The notes: generated by a model from the sequence alone, not told the origin. 64,000 nt of DNA from Betaproteobacteria bacterium LSUCC0117 (GCA_030441535.1 JAUJFZ010000002.1:1-64000), one strand, 5' to 3'. Positions 51,383-60,873 are shown, numbered from the stretch's first letter. A program made the numbers and translations.

Positions 51383-52582
51383 TCAAACCCCACGCGCGCG
51401 GTCGGCGTGGAATTTTGACACGTACGCGCCAAATCGGCCTGCCTCCAAAGCACTCCGAACCTCCTGCATGAGGTTCAAGAAGTAATGCAGGTTATGGATA
51501 CTGGCAAGCATCGGGCCCAACATTTCGTTGCAGCGGTCGAGGTGGTGCATATAGGCACGCGAGAAGCCCCCGCTAACCGACCCATTGGCGTGGGTTACCC
51601 CCTTGCAGGTATAGCAAGTGCAGGTTTCGTCGAGGGGACCTGAATCGGTTTTGTGACGTGCATTGCGCAGCTTCACATCACCGAAACGCGTGAACAAGTG
51701 GCCATTGCGTGCGTTGCGCGTGGGCATGACGCAGTCAAACATGTCGATGCCGTTTTGTACGCCGGCAATTAAGTCCTCGGGCGTACCGACACCCATGAGG
51801 TAGTGGGGTTTGTTAGCCGGTAATTTCGGGCCAATGTGCTGAAGGATACGCAGCATGTCCTCTTTGGGCTCGCCCACGCTCAGACCACCGACAGCGAGAC
51901 CTGGGAAATTTAAAGCCTCAAGTCCAGCCAAAGACTCGTCACGAAGCGATTCGAACATGCCGCCCTGAACAATACCAAACAAGGCGTTGGGATTTTCGAG
52001 ATCCGCGAACGCGGTTTGGCAGCGTTTGGCCCAGCGCATGCTGAGCTCCATTGATGCGCGCGCCTCGCGTTCGGTGGTGATTTGACCTTTGGTTTTTTTC
52101 TCCACCGATAGATAAGGTGTGCACTCGTCAAACTGCATCACGATGTCCGAGTTCAGCGCAGTTTGAATTTCCATGCTGATTTCAGGTGTGAGGAACAACC
52201 GATCCCCATTGACGGGGGAGGCGAACTGCACCCCTTCCTCTGAGATCTTGCGCATGTCACCGAGGCTCCAAACTTGGAAGCCGCCCGAGTCCGTCAGGAT
52301 GGGCTTGTCCCACGTTTCAAATCCATGCAGGCCACCAAATTGCTTGATGACGTCCATCCCCGGGCGCAGCCACAGGTGGAAGGTGTTGCCCAAGATGATT
52401 TGCGCGCCCATATCGTGCAGGCTTGCGGGCATGACGCCCTTGACCGTGCCGTAGGTGCCGACGGGCATGAATATGGGGGTTTCAACCACGCCGTGATTCA
52501 GCGTTAAACGGCCCCGGCGCGCGAATGAGCCAAGGTAGGCGTCTTGGGCGGGGTCGGTGTGGAGGGTCTCAAATTTCAACAT
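51383..52582 (-). CDS. tgt: Queuine/preQ1 tRNA-guanine transglycosylase
   Basis: Tgt exchanges guanine 34 for preQ1 in tRNAs with GUN anticodons. The 399-residue protein has TDSGGFQVWSLG near residue 97 with the catalytic Asp98, the second catalytic aspartate in GIDMFDCVMPTRNARNG, and the zinc-binding cysteines CTCYTCKG with a later His. The ATG at 52582 is preferred over a TTG at 52594. It lies downstream of queA in the usual queA-tgt order. Confidence 0.97.
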   Translation of the reverse strand: MLKFETLHTDPAQDAYLGSFARRGRLTLNHGVVETPIFMPVGTYGTVKGVMPASLHDMGAQIILGNTFHLWLRPGMDVIKQFGGLHGFETWDKPILTDSGGFQVWSLGDMRKISEEGVQFASPVNGDRLFLTPEISMEIQTALNSDIVMQFDECTPYLSVEKKTKGQITTEREARASMELSMRWAKRCQTAFADLENPNALFGIVQGGMFESLRDESLAGLEALNFPGLAVGGLSVGEPKEDMLRILQHIGPKLPANKPHYLMGVGTPEDLIAGVQNGIDMFDCVMPTRNARNGHLFTRFGDVKLRNARHKTDSGPLDETCTCYTCKGVTHANGSVSGGFSRAYMHHLDRCNEMLGPMLASIHNLHYFLNLMQEVRSALEAGRFGAYVSKFHADRARGV

Positions 52583-52594
52583 GATTCGAATCAA

Positions 52595-53662
52595 TTATTG
52601 GCGGTCAAGCAGCATGGCGTCGCCATAGCTAAAGAAGCGGTAGGACGACTGTATCGCGTGCTCGTACAGTGCCATCACGTGCGGGTAACCTGCGAACGCG
52701 CTGATGAGCATCATCAACGTCGATTTGGGTAAATGGAAGTTGGTGATCAAACTGTCCACCACTTTAAAGGCGTAACCCGGCGTTATAAAAATATCGGTGT
52801 CACCGTGCGTTTGGCCATTGTTGGCCCAGCTCTCAATGGCGCGCACACTGGTCGTGCCCACCGCGACGACACGCCCCCCGCGTGCACGACAGGCATCGAT
52901 CGCGGCGATGGTTTCGGGCGGCACGTGATAACGCTCTGCGTGCATTTTGTGCGCTGATAAATCGTCGGTCTTGACGGGCGCAAACGTACCTGCACCCACG
53001 TGCAAGGTAATGTGTGCTGTTTCGATGCCACGGGTTGAAAGGGCAGCCAGTAAGCCCTCGTCAAAGTGCAGCGCCGCTGTGGGTGCGGCAACCGCGCCAG
53101 GGTGCTTGGCAAAGACGGTTTGGTAGCGGGCCAGATCTGTGGCGTCGTCGGCGTGCGTGATGTACGGCGGTAACGGCACATGACCGTGAGTGGCCATCAA
53201 GTCATAGGCGTCATCGGTCAGTTGAAACCGAAACAAAGCGCCAGATTCATCTGGCCAACGACCCAGTAAAGTGGCTTGAAAGGCGGGCTTGCCGTCGGCG
53301 CCGATGGCCATGTTGAGCACGCTGCCTACGCTGGGTTTTTTGCTCACTTTGATGTGCGCAACCACCTCGCGGTTGGGTGCTGAGTCGGTGCTGGCGGGGA
53401 GCACCCGTTCAATCAACATTTCGAGTTTGCCGCCGCTGGCTTTTTCACCGAATAAGCGAGCTTTGACCACTTTCGTATCGTTGAAGAGTAGCAAGTCCCC
53501 CGCATTCAACAGTTGCGGTAAGTCGGCGAAACCGCGGTCGGCGGGAGCTGTCGAGCGACCGTCTAGCAAACGCGATGCGCTGCGAACGGCTGTGGGGTGC
53601 TGGGCGATGAGCGCCTCTGGCAAATCAAAGTCAAAGTCAGCGAGTGTGAAGTCAGTTTTCAC
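52595..53662 (-). CDS. queA: S-adenosylmethionine:tRNA ribosyltransferase-isomerase
   Basis: QueA makes epoxyqueuosine from preQ1 in tRNA using SAM. The 355-residue protein contains DFDLPEALIAQHPTAVR near the N-terminus, RLFGEKASGGKLEML and the late TSVRAIESW and TNFHLPKSTLMMLISAFAG, all family hallmarks. tgt follows within about 12 bases. It is divergent from recG. Confidence 0.97.
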   Translation of the reverse strand: MKTDFTLADFDFDLPEALIAQHPTAVRSASRLLDGRSTAPADRGFADLPQLLNAGDLLLFNDTKVVKARLFGEKASGGKLEMLIERVLPASTDSAPNREVVAHIKVSKKPSVGSVLNMAIGADGKPAFQATLLGRWPDESGALFRFQLTDDAYDLMATHGHVPLPPYITHADDATDLARYQTVFAKHPGAVAAPTAALHFDEGLLAALSTRGIETAHITLHVGAGTFAPVKTDDLSAHKMHAERYHVPPETIAAIDACRARGGRVVAVGTTSVRAIESWANNGQTHGDTDIFITPGYAFKVVDSLITNFHLPKSTLMMLISAFAGYPHVMALYEHAIQSSYRFFSYGDAMLLDRQ

Positions 53663-53745
53663 GGGCGATGAAAGGTTTAAAGGGGCGAGGTTATTTTGTC
53701 AGCGCCAACCGAGCCAGTCGGCGCCTGTGAGGGCACAATTGTCCC

Positions 53746-55872
53746 ATGGCCACCCGTCAACCTGCCACTGATACCCCTGTCAAGCGTAAAAGCGCCGCGC
53801 AGGTTGCGCTTGAGAAGTTGGGCTTACGCACGCCGATTGACTTGGCATTGCACGTCCCCATGCGATACGAGGACGAGACGCGCGTGCACTTCCTCGCCGA
53901 AGCCCCTGTGGGCGAGGTGGTTCAAGTGGAGGGGGTGGTCACGCGTTGCGATGTGAGCTTCCGGCCGCGTAGGCAGTTGGTGGTGCAAATACAGGCCGAC
54001 AGTGTCCCAGGCGCCGACGACCGCCAGGTTTTAACGTTGCGCTTTTTTAGCTTTTACCCCTCGCATCAAAAAGCGCTGGCGGTGGGAAATCGGGTACGTG
54101 TCCGAGGCGAGTTAAAGGGGGGTTTCTTTGGCCGTGAGATGGTGCACCCGCTCCTTAAGTCACCGGATGCGCCACTGACGGCATCACTCACGCCGGTCTA
54201 TCCCAGCAGTGCGGGACTGCCGCAAACGTATTTACGCAAAGCAGTTTTGACGGGTTTGTCGCGTGCTGATTTGTCAGAAACTCTCACGCCTGATGGTTTG
54301 AAGCGGCTTGAGGCCCTCGCGGGTCAACCCATCTGGCCCCTGCGTGATGCCTTGCACTTTCTGCATCACCCCACGGCCGATGTCGCCTTGGAAATGCTCG
54401 AAGACCGCGCACATCCTGCTTGGCTGCGCTTGAAAGCCGAGGAATTGTTGGCACAGCAACTGAGCCAATTACAGGCACGCCGAGAGCGGGATGCCATGCG
54501 CGCGCCCGTATTTGATTCGGTGGGTAATACGGACCTCGCTGTTCGATTACTCGCGCTGCTGCCGTTTCAACTGACGGCTGCACAAGCGCGTGTATCGGAA
54601 GAAATCAGTGCCGATTTGCGACGCCCGGTGCCCATGCACCGCCTGCTCCAAGGGGATGTGGGGTCTGGTAAGACGGTGGTGGCGGCATTGGCTGCGTGTC
54701 GCGCCATGACAGCTGGTTGGCAATGTGCCCTCATGGCCCCCACTGAGATTCTGGCGCAGCAGCATTTCGCCAAGTTGGTGCAGTGGCTCGAACCCTTGCT
54801 GGCGGAAACGGGGCACACCGTGGCCTGGCTGACGGGCAGTCAAACCAAGCGCGTGCGTACCGCCATGCTGGAGCGCGTGCGCAACGGGGAAGCGGCGCTT
54901 GTAATTGGTACCCATGCATTGATTCAAGAGACCGTTGTGTTTGACCGATTGGGCTTGGTCATCATTGATGAACAACATCGGTTTGGCGTTGCGCAACGAC
55001 TTAGTTTGCGCCGCAAGCTCACCGATATGGCGTTAGGCGACGCACGCTCGCCCCATTTGCTGATGATGACGGCCACCCCCATTCCCCGCACGCTGGCCAT
55101 GAGTTACTACGCGGATTTAGACGTATCGACCATTGACTCGTTGCCGCCTGGTCGAACGCCCATCGTGACGCGTGTGTTGTCAGCAGCGCGTCGTGACGAG
55201 TTAGTCACCCGCATACGCGAGCAGGTCTTGGCTGGCCGACAGGTGTACTGGGTATGCCCGCTGATCGAAGAGAGTGAAGCGCTCGACTTACGCCATGCCA
55301 CACAAGCGCACGCGGAGTTAAGCGAGTCACTCGGTGAAGACACCCCCGTTGGCTTGATGCACGGTCGCTTATCGCCTTCGGAAAAACAGGCAGTGATGGC
55401 GGCGTTTGTCGCCGGTACCTTACGTGTTTTGGTGAGCACCACCGTGATCGAGGTCGGAGTGGATGTGCCCAACGCCTCCTTGATGGTGATCGAGCATGCC
55501 GAGCGATTCGGCTTAAGCCAGCTACACCAGCTTCGGGGCCGAGTGGGGCGTGGCACAGCCGCATCGGCGTGCGTGTTGTTGTACGAATCACCCTTGGGTG
55601 ATGTCGCCAAGGCCCGCTTGCGTGCGATGGCGCAAACCAATGACGGGTTTGAGCTGTCCCGCATTGATTTGGAATTACGTGGCCCTGGTGAGTTTTTAGG
55701 TGCACGCCAATCAGGTGCCGCGCTGCTGCGCTTTGCCGACTTGAGCCAAGACGACGACCTATTGCAATGGGCCCGTGAGCAAGCTGCAGCCATGTTGCAA
55801 CATGAGCCCGACTGGGTGGCCCGTCATCTGAACCGCTGGATGGGCGGTAAAGTGGAGTTTTTAAAAGCCTGA
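53746..55872 (+). CDS. recG: ATP-dependent DNA helicase RecG
   Basis: RecG remodels stalled forks and branched DNA. The 708-residue protein begins with the wedge/OB region and has Walker A GDVGSGKT at residues 303-310, Walker B DEQHRFGV (DExH), MTATPIPRTLAM (motif III), and later VLVSTTVIEVGVDVPNA and QLRGRVGRG. It is slightly longer than E. coli RecG. It is followed 19 bases later by oxyR. Confidence 0.97.
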   Translation: MATRQPATDTPVKRKSAAQVALEKLGLRTPIDLALHVPMRYEDETRVHFLAEAPVGEVVQVEGVVTRCDVSFRPRRQLVVQIQADSVPGADDRQVLTLRFFSFYPSHQKALAVGNRVRVRGELKGGFFGREMVHPLLKSPDAPLTASLTPVYPSSAGLPQTYLRKAVLTGLSRADLSETLTPDGLKRLEALAGQPIWPLRDALHFLHHPTADVALEMLEDRAHPAWLRLKAEELLAQQLSQLQARRERDAMRAPVFDSVGNTDLAVRLLALLPFQLTAAQARVSEEISADLRRPVPMHRLLQGDVGSGKTVVAALAACRAMTAGWQCALMAPTEILAQQHFAKLVQWLEPLLAETGHTVAWLTGSQTKRVRTAMLERVRNGEAALVIGTHALIQETVVFDRLGLVIIDEQHRFGVAQRLSLRRKLTDMALGDARSPHLLMMTATPIPRTLAMSYYADLDVSTIDSLPPGRTPIVTRVLSAARRDELVTRIREQVLAGRQVYWVCPLIEESEALDLRHATQAHAELSESLGEDTPVGLMHGRLSPSEKQAVMAAFVAGTLRVLVSTTVIEVGVDVPNASLMVIEHAERFGLSQLHQLRGRVGRGTAASACVLLYESPLGDVAKARLRAMAQTNDGFELSRIDLELRGPGEFLGARQSGAALLRFADLSQDDDLLQWAREQAAAMLQHEPDWVARHLNRWMGGKVEFLKA

Positions 55873-55891
55873 AACCCCGGAAGACGACCGC

Positions 55892-56833
55892 GTGACCCTG
55901 ACCGAATTGAAATACATCGTAGCCCTCGCCCGGGAGCGCCACTTCGGCCGTGCAGCCGCGGCATGCCACGTGTCGCAACCGACGTTGTCTGTGGGCATTA
56001 AAAAGCTCGAAGAAGAGTTGGAGCTGAAACTGTTTGAGCGCAATGCCAACGACATCAGCGTCACCCCGCTGGGAGCCGAGGTAATACGCCAGGCCCAAGT
56101 GGTGCTTGAGCAGTCGCAGGCCATCAAAGAAATCGCCAAGCGCGGTAAAGACCCGCTGGCGGGCCCGTTGCGGCTCGGCGTGATCTACACCATTGGGCCG
56201 TATTTACTGCCCGATTTGGTCAAGCGCGTGATTGACTTAACCCCGCAAATGCCACTCATCCTGCAAGAAAACTTCACAGTGAAGCTGCTGGAGCAATTGC
56301 GATCGGGGGACATCGATTGCGCCATCTTGGCCGAGCCTTTCCCGGATACCAATCTCGAAACGCTGCCGCTGTACGACGAGCCATTTTTGGCCGCGTTACC
56401 CGCGCACCACCCCCTCGCTAACAGCGACAACATCACCGCGGAGCAGCTGAAGGCCGAGACCATGCTGTTACTGGGGACGGGCCACTGCTTCCGAGACCAT
56501 GTTTTACAGGTCTGCCCTGAATTCGCGCGTTTTGCAAGCGATGCGGAAGGGATTCAAAAAACCTTTGAGGGTTCGTCGCTGGAAACCATCAAACACATGG
56601 TGGCGTCTGGCATGGGCGTCACACTGGTGCCCCGCCTGAGTGTGCCAACCGCGTCTTGGGCGGCATCCCCCTATGTGCGTTACCTGCCGTTCGAATCGGA
56701 TGCGCCAACGCGCCGGGTGGTGCTGGCATGGCGGCGCAGTTACACGCGTGGCGAGGCGATCACGGCGTTGCAGGCCGCTTTGACGAGCTGCGAGTTGAGC
56801 GGTGTGCGTCGTTTGCCATCGGTAGCGTTATGA
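55892..56833 (+). CDS. oxyR: Hydrogen peroxide regulator OxyR
   Basis: A 313-residue LysR-type peroxide sensor. The HTH is at the N-terminus (RHFGRAAAACHVSQPTLSVGI). Cys199 and Cys208 in GHCFRDHVLQVC occupy the same positions as the E. coli redox pair, which form the activating disulfide. The start is GTG with GGAAG upstream. The recG-oxyR adjacency is typical of betaproteobacteria. Its end overlaps ubiA by four bases. Confidence 0.96.
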   Translation: MTLTELKYIVALARERHFGRAAAACHVSQPTLSVGIKKLEEELELKLFERNANDISVTPLGAEVIRQAQVVLEQSQAIKEIAKRGKDPLAGPLRLGVIYTIGPYLLPDLVKRVIDLTPQMPLILQENFTVKLLEQLRSGDIDCAILAEPFPDTNLETLPLYDEPFLAALPAHHPLANSDNITAEQLKAETMLLLGTGHCFRDHVLQVCPEFARFASDAEGIQKTFEGSSLETIKHMVASGMGVTLVPRLSVPTASWAASPYVRYLPFESDAPTRRVVLAWRRSYTRGEAITALQAALTSCELSGVRRLPSVAL

Positions 56834-57708
56834 CGCGCTTGCGCCTGTATTTGGACTTGATTCGCTGGGATCGGCCTGCTGGCTGGTTGCTGTTGCTGTG
56901 GCCCACCTTGAGCGCCTTGTGGCTCGCGGCGGGAGCCTATCCCGGGTGGCATTTGATTGCCGTGTTTACGCTGGGTACGATCCTTATGCGCAGCGCAGGT
57001 TGTTGCGTCAACGACGTGGCCGACCGCGACTTTGATCAGTTTGTTACCCGCACCGCGAACCGTCCGGTCACAACGGGTCGAATCAGCGTGACTGAGGCTT
57101 TGGTGGTGGGTGCCGCGCTTGCCTTGGCCGCCTTTGGGCTGGTCCTGACCCTCAACCCAGGCAGCGTCTTGTGGTCATTTTCGGCGTTGGCGATCGCTAT
57201 TCTGTACCCCTACGCCAAACGCGTGGTGTCCATGCCTCAGGCCGTCTTGGGAATCGCATTCAGCATGGGTATTCCCATGGCGTTTGTGGCCACCAGCGTG
57301 GCGTCCGACCTGTGGGGGCAGGCCACAGGTGTGTCGGCGCTCACCGGGTGGTTGCTGCTGTCAAACCTGTTCTGGGTGTTGGCTTACGACACCGTTTACG
57401 CCATGGTTGACCGCGATGACGACGTGCGCTTGGGCATTAAAACCTCCGCATTGACGCTCGGGCAATTTGATGTCGCCGCCGTCGCTGTTTTTTATGCCCT
57501 GCATTTGGGCATTTTGTTTGTGGTGCTGGCGCCTCTTGAGCACCCCCCACGTCTGTTGGCGTTGGTCATTGCGTCGGCCATGGCCATCGGTGCGGTTTGG
57601 CATATCCGTGGTCGCGAGCGCGGGCCCTGCTTTTGGGTCTTTAAACACAACCACTGGCTGGGGCTGGTCGTGTTTCTCGGGATTGCGGTTGGCGACGTTT
57701 GGGGTTGA
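56830..57708 (+). CDS. ubiA: 4-hydroxybenzoate polyprenyltransferase
   Basis: UbiA prenylates 4-hydroxybenzoate in ubiquinone synthesis, in the inner membrane. The 292-residue protein has about eight to nine helices and the two aspartate-rich motifs, NDVADRDFD (residues near 60) and DTVYAMVDRDDD, which bind Mg-polyprenyl diphosphate. The ATG at 56830 overlaps the oxyR stop (ATGA) and is preferred over in-frame starts within oxyR. Confidence 0.96.
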   Translation: MTRLRLYLDLIRWDRPAGWLLLLWPTLSALWLAAGAYPGWHLIAVFTLGTILMRSAGCCVNDVADRDFDQFVTRTANRPVTTGRISVTEALVVGAALALAAFGLVLTLNPGSVLWSFSALAIAILYPYAKRVVSMPQAVLGIAFSMGIPMAFVATSVASDLWGQATGVSALTGWLLLSNLFWVLAYDTVYAMVDRDDDVRLGIKTSALTLGQFDVAAVAVFYALHLGILFVVLAPLEHPPRLLALVIASAMAIGAVWHIRGRERGPCFWVFKHNHWLGLVVFLGIAVGDVWG

Positions 57709-57721
57709 GCCGTTGCGGGAC

Positions 57722-58564
57722 CTATTTAAACTGCGCACCCATCTCGGTCGCGCGGGCAGCGCAGGCGCGCATCCCAGCTTGGATGGTTTCGGCGAGCTTC
57801 GCTGACTCAAAGACCGCGATTGCCTCCGCAGTCGCCCCGCCCTTGGATGTCACGTTTTGCTGCAACTGCGCGGGGGTGTCCGTCGACTGGCGGGCCAACT
57901 CGGCCGCGCCTGCAAAAGTGGCAATCGCCAGTTGTTTAGCTGTGGACTCCGCCAGCCCGAGGGCCCGACCACCCGCCGTCATGGCGTTCAATATATAGAA
58001 AACGTAGGCTGGGCCTGATCCACTGACAGCGGTGACCGCCTCAAGCAAACCCTCTTCTGCTACCCATAAACACAGGCCTGTGGCACTGAAGAGGGCCTGA
58101 ACCAATTCTTTGTCATCGGCGCTAACGGCGTCTTTGGCAAACATGCCCGTGGCCCCGCAACCCACCATCGCCGGTGTATTGGGCATGGTGCGCACCACGC
58201 GGCCATTGCCGAGCCAGTTGCTGAGAGCGGCTGTTCCCACCCCAGCCGCAATGCTGACGTGCAGGGTGTTGGCGCCAAAGCGCCCCTGGTTTTCGGCAAT
58301 GACGCGCTGTAATACCTGTGGCTTAACCGCCCACACCACCACATCGATCTCGGCACCCAAATCCGTCACATCCGCGGCGACTTGGACGCCAGCGGTGCCA
58401 AAGTCGGCGGCGAGCTGGTCGCGCTTGGGGTTACTGGGTTGAACCACCGATAGACGATAGGGCGCGGGGCCATCTCCAGCCTCGGCATTGGTCGCCGTCA
58501 AGCCGCCGAGAATGGCGCGGGTCATGTTGCCGCCGCCGATAAAGACGATGTGTTTGGTGGTCAT
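57722..58564 (-). CDS. proC: Pyrroline-5-carboxylate reductase
   Basis: ProC performs the last step of proline synthesis with NADPH. The 280-residue protein has IVFIGGGNMTRAILGGL as Rossmann motif, VRTMPNTPAMVG in the middle and the C-terminal SGSGPAYVFYILNAM and TSKGGATAEAI segments of the active site. It converges on ubiA and diverges from the rplN leader. Confidence 0.96.
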   Translation of the reverse strand: MTTKHIVFIGGGNMTRAILGGLTATNAEAGDGPAPYRLSVVQPSNPKRDQLAADFGTAGVQVAADVTDLGAEIDVVVWAVKPQVLQRVIAENQGRFGANTLHVSIAAGVGTAALSNWLGNGRVVRTMPNTPAMVGCGATGMFAKDAVSADDKELVQALFSATGLCLWVAEEGLLEAVTAVSGSGPAYVFYILNAMTAGGRALGLAESTAKQLAIATFAGAAELARQSTDTPAQLQQNVTSKGGATAEAIAVFESAKLAETIQAGMRACAARATEMGAQFK

Positions 58565-58877
58565 AGCCTAAATATCCGGTCTACCCGGTCGAGTCAGTTG
58601 TTAGGCAATGGTAGCGCAGTGTTGCGAGGACCCGACAGCCCCCACGCATCCAAGAAACTTTTTAAGCCCCTCGGCGATTTTTCAAAAAACCCTTGCGGAA
58701 AAGCTTGGAGTCATGGCATACTAGTGGGCTTCGCCGTTATTGGCGGAGGTTTTTCAGCCCAATCGTGCGTAAGGGTGTCTGGTTGATTCAGCCGGTACAT
58801 GCAAGCAATCGACGGGACCAAGACTGATCAAGCAATGCCGTGGTGGCAAAGCGGATTCAAGTTGGGACTTAAATCAA
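58565..58877 (+). promoter_or_regulatory. Leader and candidate promoter of the spc operon
   Basis: This 313-base gap between proC and rplN has no convincing gene. A candidate promoter has TTGCGG (58693-58698) and CATACT (58717-58722), 18 bases apart. Just after it, GGGCT (58726-58730) pairs with AGCCC (58756-58760) outside a second helix TTCGCC/GGCGGA (58730-58747) followed by T5. This could be an attenuator or the 5' structure of the leader. The rest holds nothing I recognise. Confidence is limited by the weak hexamers. Confidence 0.4.
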
Positions 58878-59246
58878 ATGATTCAAACGCAATCTCGACT
58901 CAGTGTTGCTGACAACACGGGTGCAAAGTCTGTCATGTGCATTAAGGTGCTGGGCGGCTCTAAGCGCCGTTATGCCAGCGTCGGTGATGTCATCAAAGTC
59001 AGTATCAAGGAAGCCGCGCCCCGTGGTCGCGTCAAAAAAGGTGAGGTGTACAGCGCTGTTGTTGTGCGCACCGCCAAAGGCATTCGCCGTCCAGACGGCG
59101 CCTTGATCAAGTTCGACGGCAACGCAGCAGTGTTGCTTAACGCCAAGCTGGAGCCCATCGGCACACGCATCTTTGGCCCCGTCACGCGTGAACTGCGTGG
59201 CGAGCGCTTCATGAAGATCGTGTCTTTGGCGCCCGAAGTTCTCTAA
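58878..59246 (+). CDS. rplN: 50S ribosomal protein L14
   Basis: L14 is a core 50S protein bridging to 16S rRNA. The 122-residue product begins MIQTQSRLSVADNTGAKS and contains CIKVLGGSKRRYA and RGERFMKIVSLAPEVL. Full canonical length. It is the first gene of the spc operon here and lies about 52 kb from rpsQ, after its own leader. Confidence 0.98.
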   Translation: MIQTQSRLSVADNTGAKSVMCIKVLGGSKRRYASVGDVIKVSIKEAAPRGRVKKGEVYSAVVVRTAKGIRRPDGALIKFDGNAAVLLNAKLEPIGTRIFGPVTRELRGERFMKIVSLAPEVL

Positions 59247-59258
59247 AGGACGCTCAAA

Positions 59259-59579
59259 ATGAACAAGATCCGCAAAGGTGACGAAGTCATCGTGATTGCT
59301 GGCCGCGACAAAGGTAAGCGTGGCACAGTAGCCCTGCGCGCCGATGATGAGCGTCTGGTTATCGAGGGCATCAACCTCGTCAAAAAACACGTTAAGCCAA
59401 ACCCAATGAAGGGTGTGACTGGCGGCATCGTTGAGAAGTCAATGTCTATGCACCAGTCAAACGTGGCGATTTTCAATGCCAAAACCGGCAAAGCTGATCG
59501 CGTAGGTATTAAGCAATTGGACGACGGCACGAAGGTTCGTGTCTACAAATCCAATGGCGAAGAAATTAAGGTGGCTTAA
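59259..59579 (+). CDS. rplX: 50S ribosomal protein L24
   Basis: L24 starts 50S assembly and lies at the tunnel exit. The 106-residue protein contains the KOW motif around IRKGDEVIVIAGRDKGKRG, then GINLVKKHVKPNPMKG. It lies 12 bases after rplN with AAAGGACGC upstream, in standard order. Confidence 0.97.
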   Translation: MNKIRKGDEVIVIAGRDKGKRGTVALRADDERLVIEGINLVKKHVKPNPMKGVTGGIVEKSMSMHQSNVAIFNAKTGKADRVGIKQLDDGTKVRVYKSNGEEIKVA

Positions 59580-59581
59580 TC

Positions 59582-60121
59582 ATGGCGCGCTTTTTAGAAC
59601 AATATCGCGAGAAAATTTCGCCTGCCCTGATGGCGCAGTTTGGTTACAAGTCCGTCATGGAAGTGCCTCGTATCACCAAAATCACCTTGAACATGGGTGT
59701 GGGTGAGGCGGTTGCTGACAAGAAGGTGATGGATCACGCGGTTGCTGACCTGACCAAGATCGCTGGCCAAAAGCCTGTCGTGACCAAGGCGCGTAAGCCA
59801 ATCGCGGGTTTCAAAATTCGTGACCTGCAGCCAATCGGTTGCATGGTGACTTTGCGCGGTGCGCGCATGTATGAATTCCTGGATCGTTTCGTTTCCGTGG
59901 CTTTGCCCCGAGTGCGCGACTTCCGAGGTATCTCTGGTCGCTCATTCGATGGTCGTGGTAACTACAACATCGGTGTCAAAGAGCAGATCATTTTCCCTGA
60001 GATCGAGTACGACAAGGTTGACGCCTTGCGCGGCCTCAATATCAGCATCACGACAACGGCGAAGTCCGATGACGAGGCCAAAGCGCTTCTCACCGCTTTC
60101 CGTTTCCCGTTCAAGAACTGA
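59582..60121 (+). CDS. rplE: 50S ribosomal protein L5
   Basis: L5 binds 5S rRNA in the central protuberance. The 179-residue protein has VMEVPRITKITLNMGVGEAV and GRSFDGRGNYNIGVKEQIIFPEI. It starts two bases after the rplX stop, with its ribosome binding site in the end of rplX. Confidence 0.98.
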   Translation: MARFLEQYREKISPALMAQFGYKSVMEVPRITKITLNMGVGEAVADKKVMDHAVADLTKIAGQKPVVTKARKPIAGFKIRDLQPIGCMVTLRGARMYEFLDRFVSVALPRVRDFRGISGRSFDGRGNYNIGVKEQIIFPEIEYDKVDALRGLNISITTTAKSDDEAKALLTAFRFPFKN

Positions 60122-60129
60122 GGTGACGC

Positions 60130-60435
60130 GTGGCTAAACAAGCACTAATCCAGCGCGAACTCAAGCGTGACATGCTCGCGCAAAAGTTTGCAAAGAAGTA
60201 CGCAGAACTGAAGGCTGCTGCGAACAACGTGAAACTGTCTGACGAAGAGCGTGATGCTGCTCGTCTCGGGTTGCAAAAGTTGCCCCGCAACGCCAACCCC
60301 ACTCGTCAGCGTAACCGCTGTGGCATTACGGGCCGCCCCCGTGGTGTCTACCGTCAATTCGGTCTTGCCCGCGCCAAAGTGCGTGAGTTGACCTTTGAAG
60401 GCAACATCCCTGGCGTGACCAAGGCTAGCTGGTAA
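60130..60435 (+). CDS. rpsN: 30S ribosomal protein S14
   Basis: S14 is in the 30S head near S3 and S10. The 101-residue form is the longer, zinc-free class: the central region NANPTRQRNRCGITGRPRGV has one cysteine, not the four-cysteine zinc site. The start is GTG (GTGGCTAAACAA), preceded by GAGGTG. Confidence 0.97.
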   Translation: MAKQALIQRELKRDMLAQKFAKKYAELKAAANNVKLSDEERDAARLGLQKLPRNANPTRQRNRCGITGRPRGVYRQFGLARAKVRELTFEGNIPGVTKASW

Positions 60436-60452
60436 GCCGCAGGAGAACGAAT

Positions 60453-60848
60453 ATGAGTATGAGTGATCCTATCGCGGACATGTTGACCCGCATCCGCAAC
60501 GCCCAAATGGTTGAGAAAACCAACGTGGTGATGCCGGCCTCCAAGGTCAAAGTCGCGATTGCCCAAGTTCTGAAGGACGAGGGTTACATTGAAAACTTCC
60601 ACGTGAACGCTGCCGATGGCAAGTCACAGTTGGAAATTGCATTGAAGTACTACGCTGGTTCGCCAGTTATCGAGCGCATCGAGCGTGTGAGCCGTCCTGG
60701 CTTGCGCGTGTACCGTGGTTCCAAATCAATTCCTCAGGTGATGAATGGTTTGGGTGTGGCTATTGTGACAACACCCAAGGGTGTCATGACCGATCGCAAA
60801 GCGCGCGCCGAAGGCGTGGGTGGCGAAGTGTTGTGCTACGTCGCATAA
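60453..60848 (+). CDS. rpsH: 30S ribosomal protein S8
   Basis: S8 binds the central domain of 16S rRNA and in E. coli represses the spc operon by binding its mRNA. The 131-residue protein contains MSDPIADMLTRIRNAQ and the late TDRKARAEGVGGEVLCYVA. The first ATG (MSMSDP) has AGGAG seven bases before it and is preferred over the second one six bases later. Confidence 0.97.
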   Translation: MSMSDPIADMLTRIRNAQMVEKTNVVMPASKVKVAIAQVLKDEGYIENFHVNAADGKSQLEIALKYYAGSPVIERIERVSRPGLRVYRGSKSIPQVMNGLGVAIVTTPKGVMTDRKARAEGVGGEVLCYVA

Positions 60849-60873
60849 CGGTTAGCACCAAGGAGTAACGGAA

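Noticed and set aside
55205..56098. Minus-strand open frame of 297 codons over recG and oxyR
   Set aside because: It runs across two well-supported genes and has Arg/His/Pro-rich composition typical of a reverse-strand shadow.
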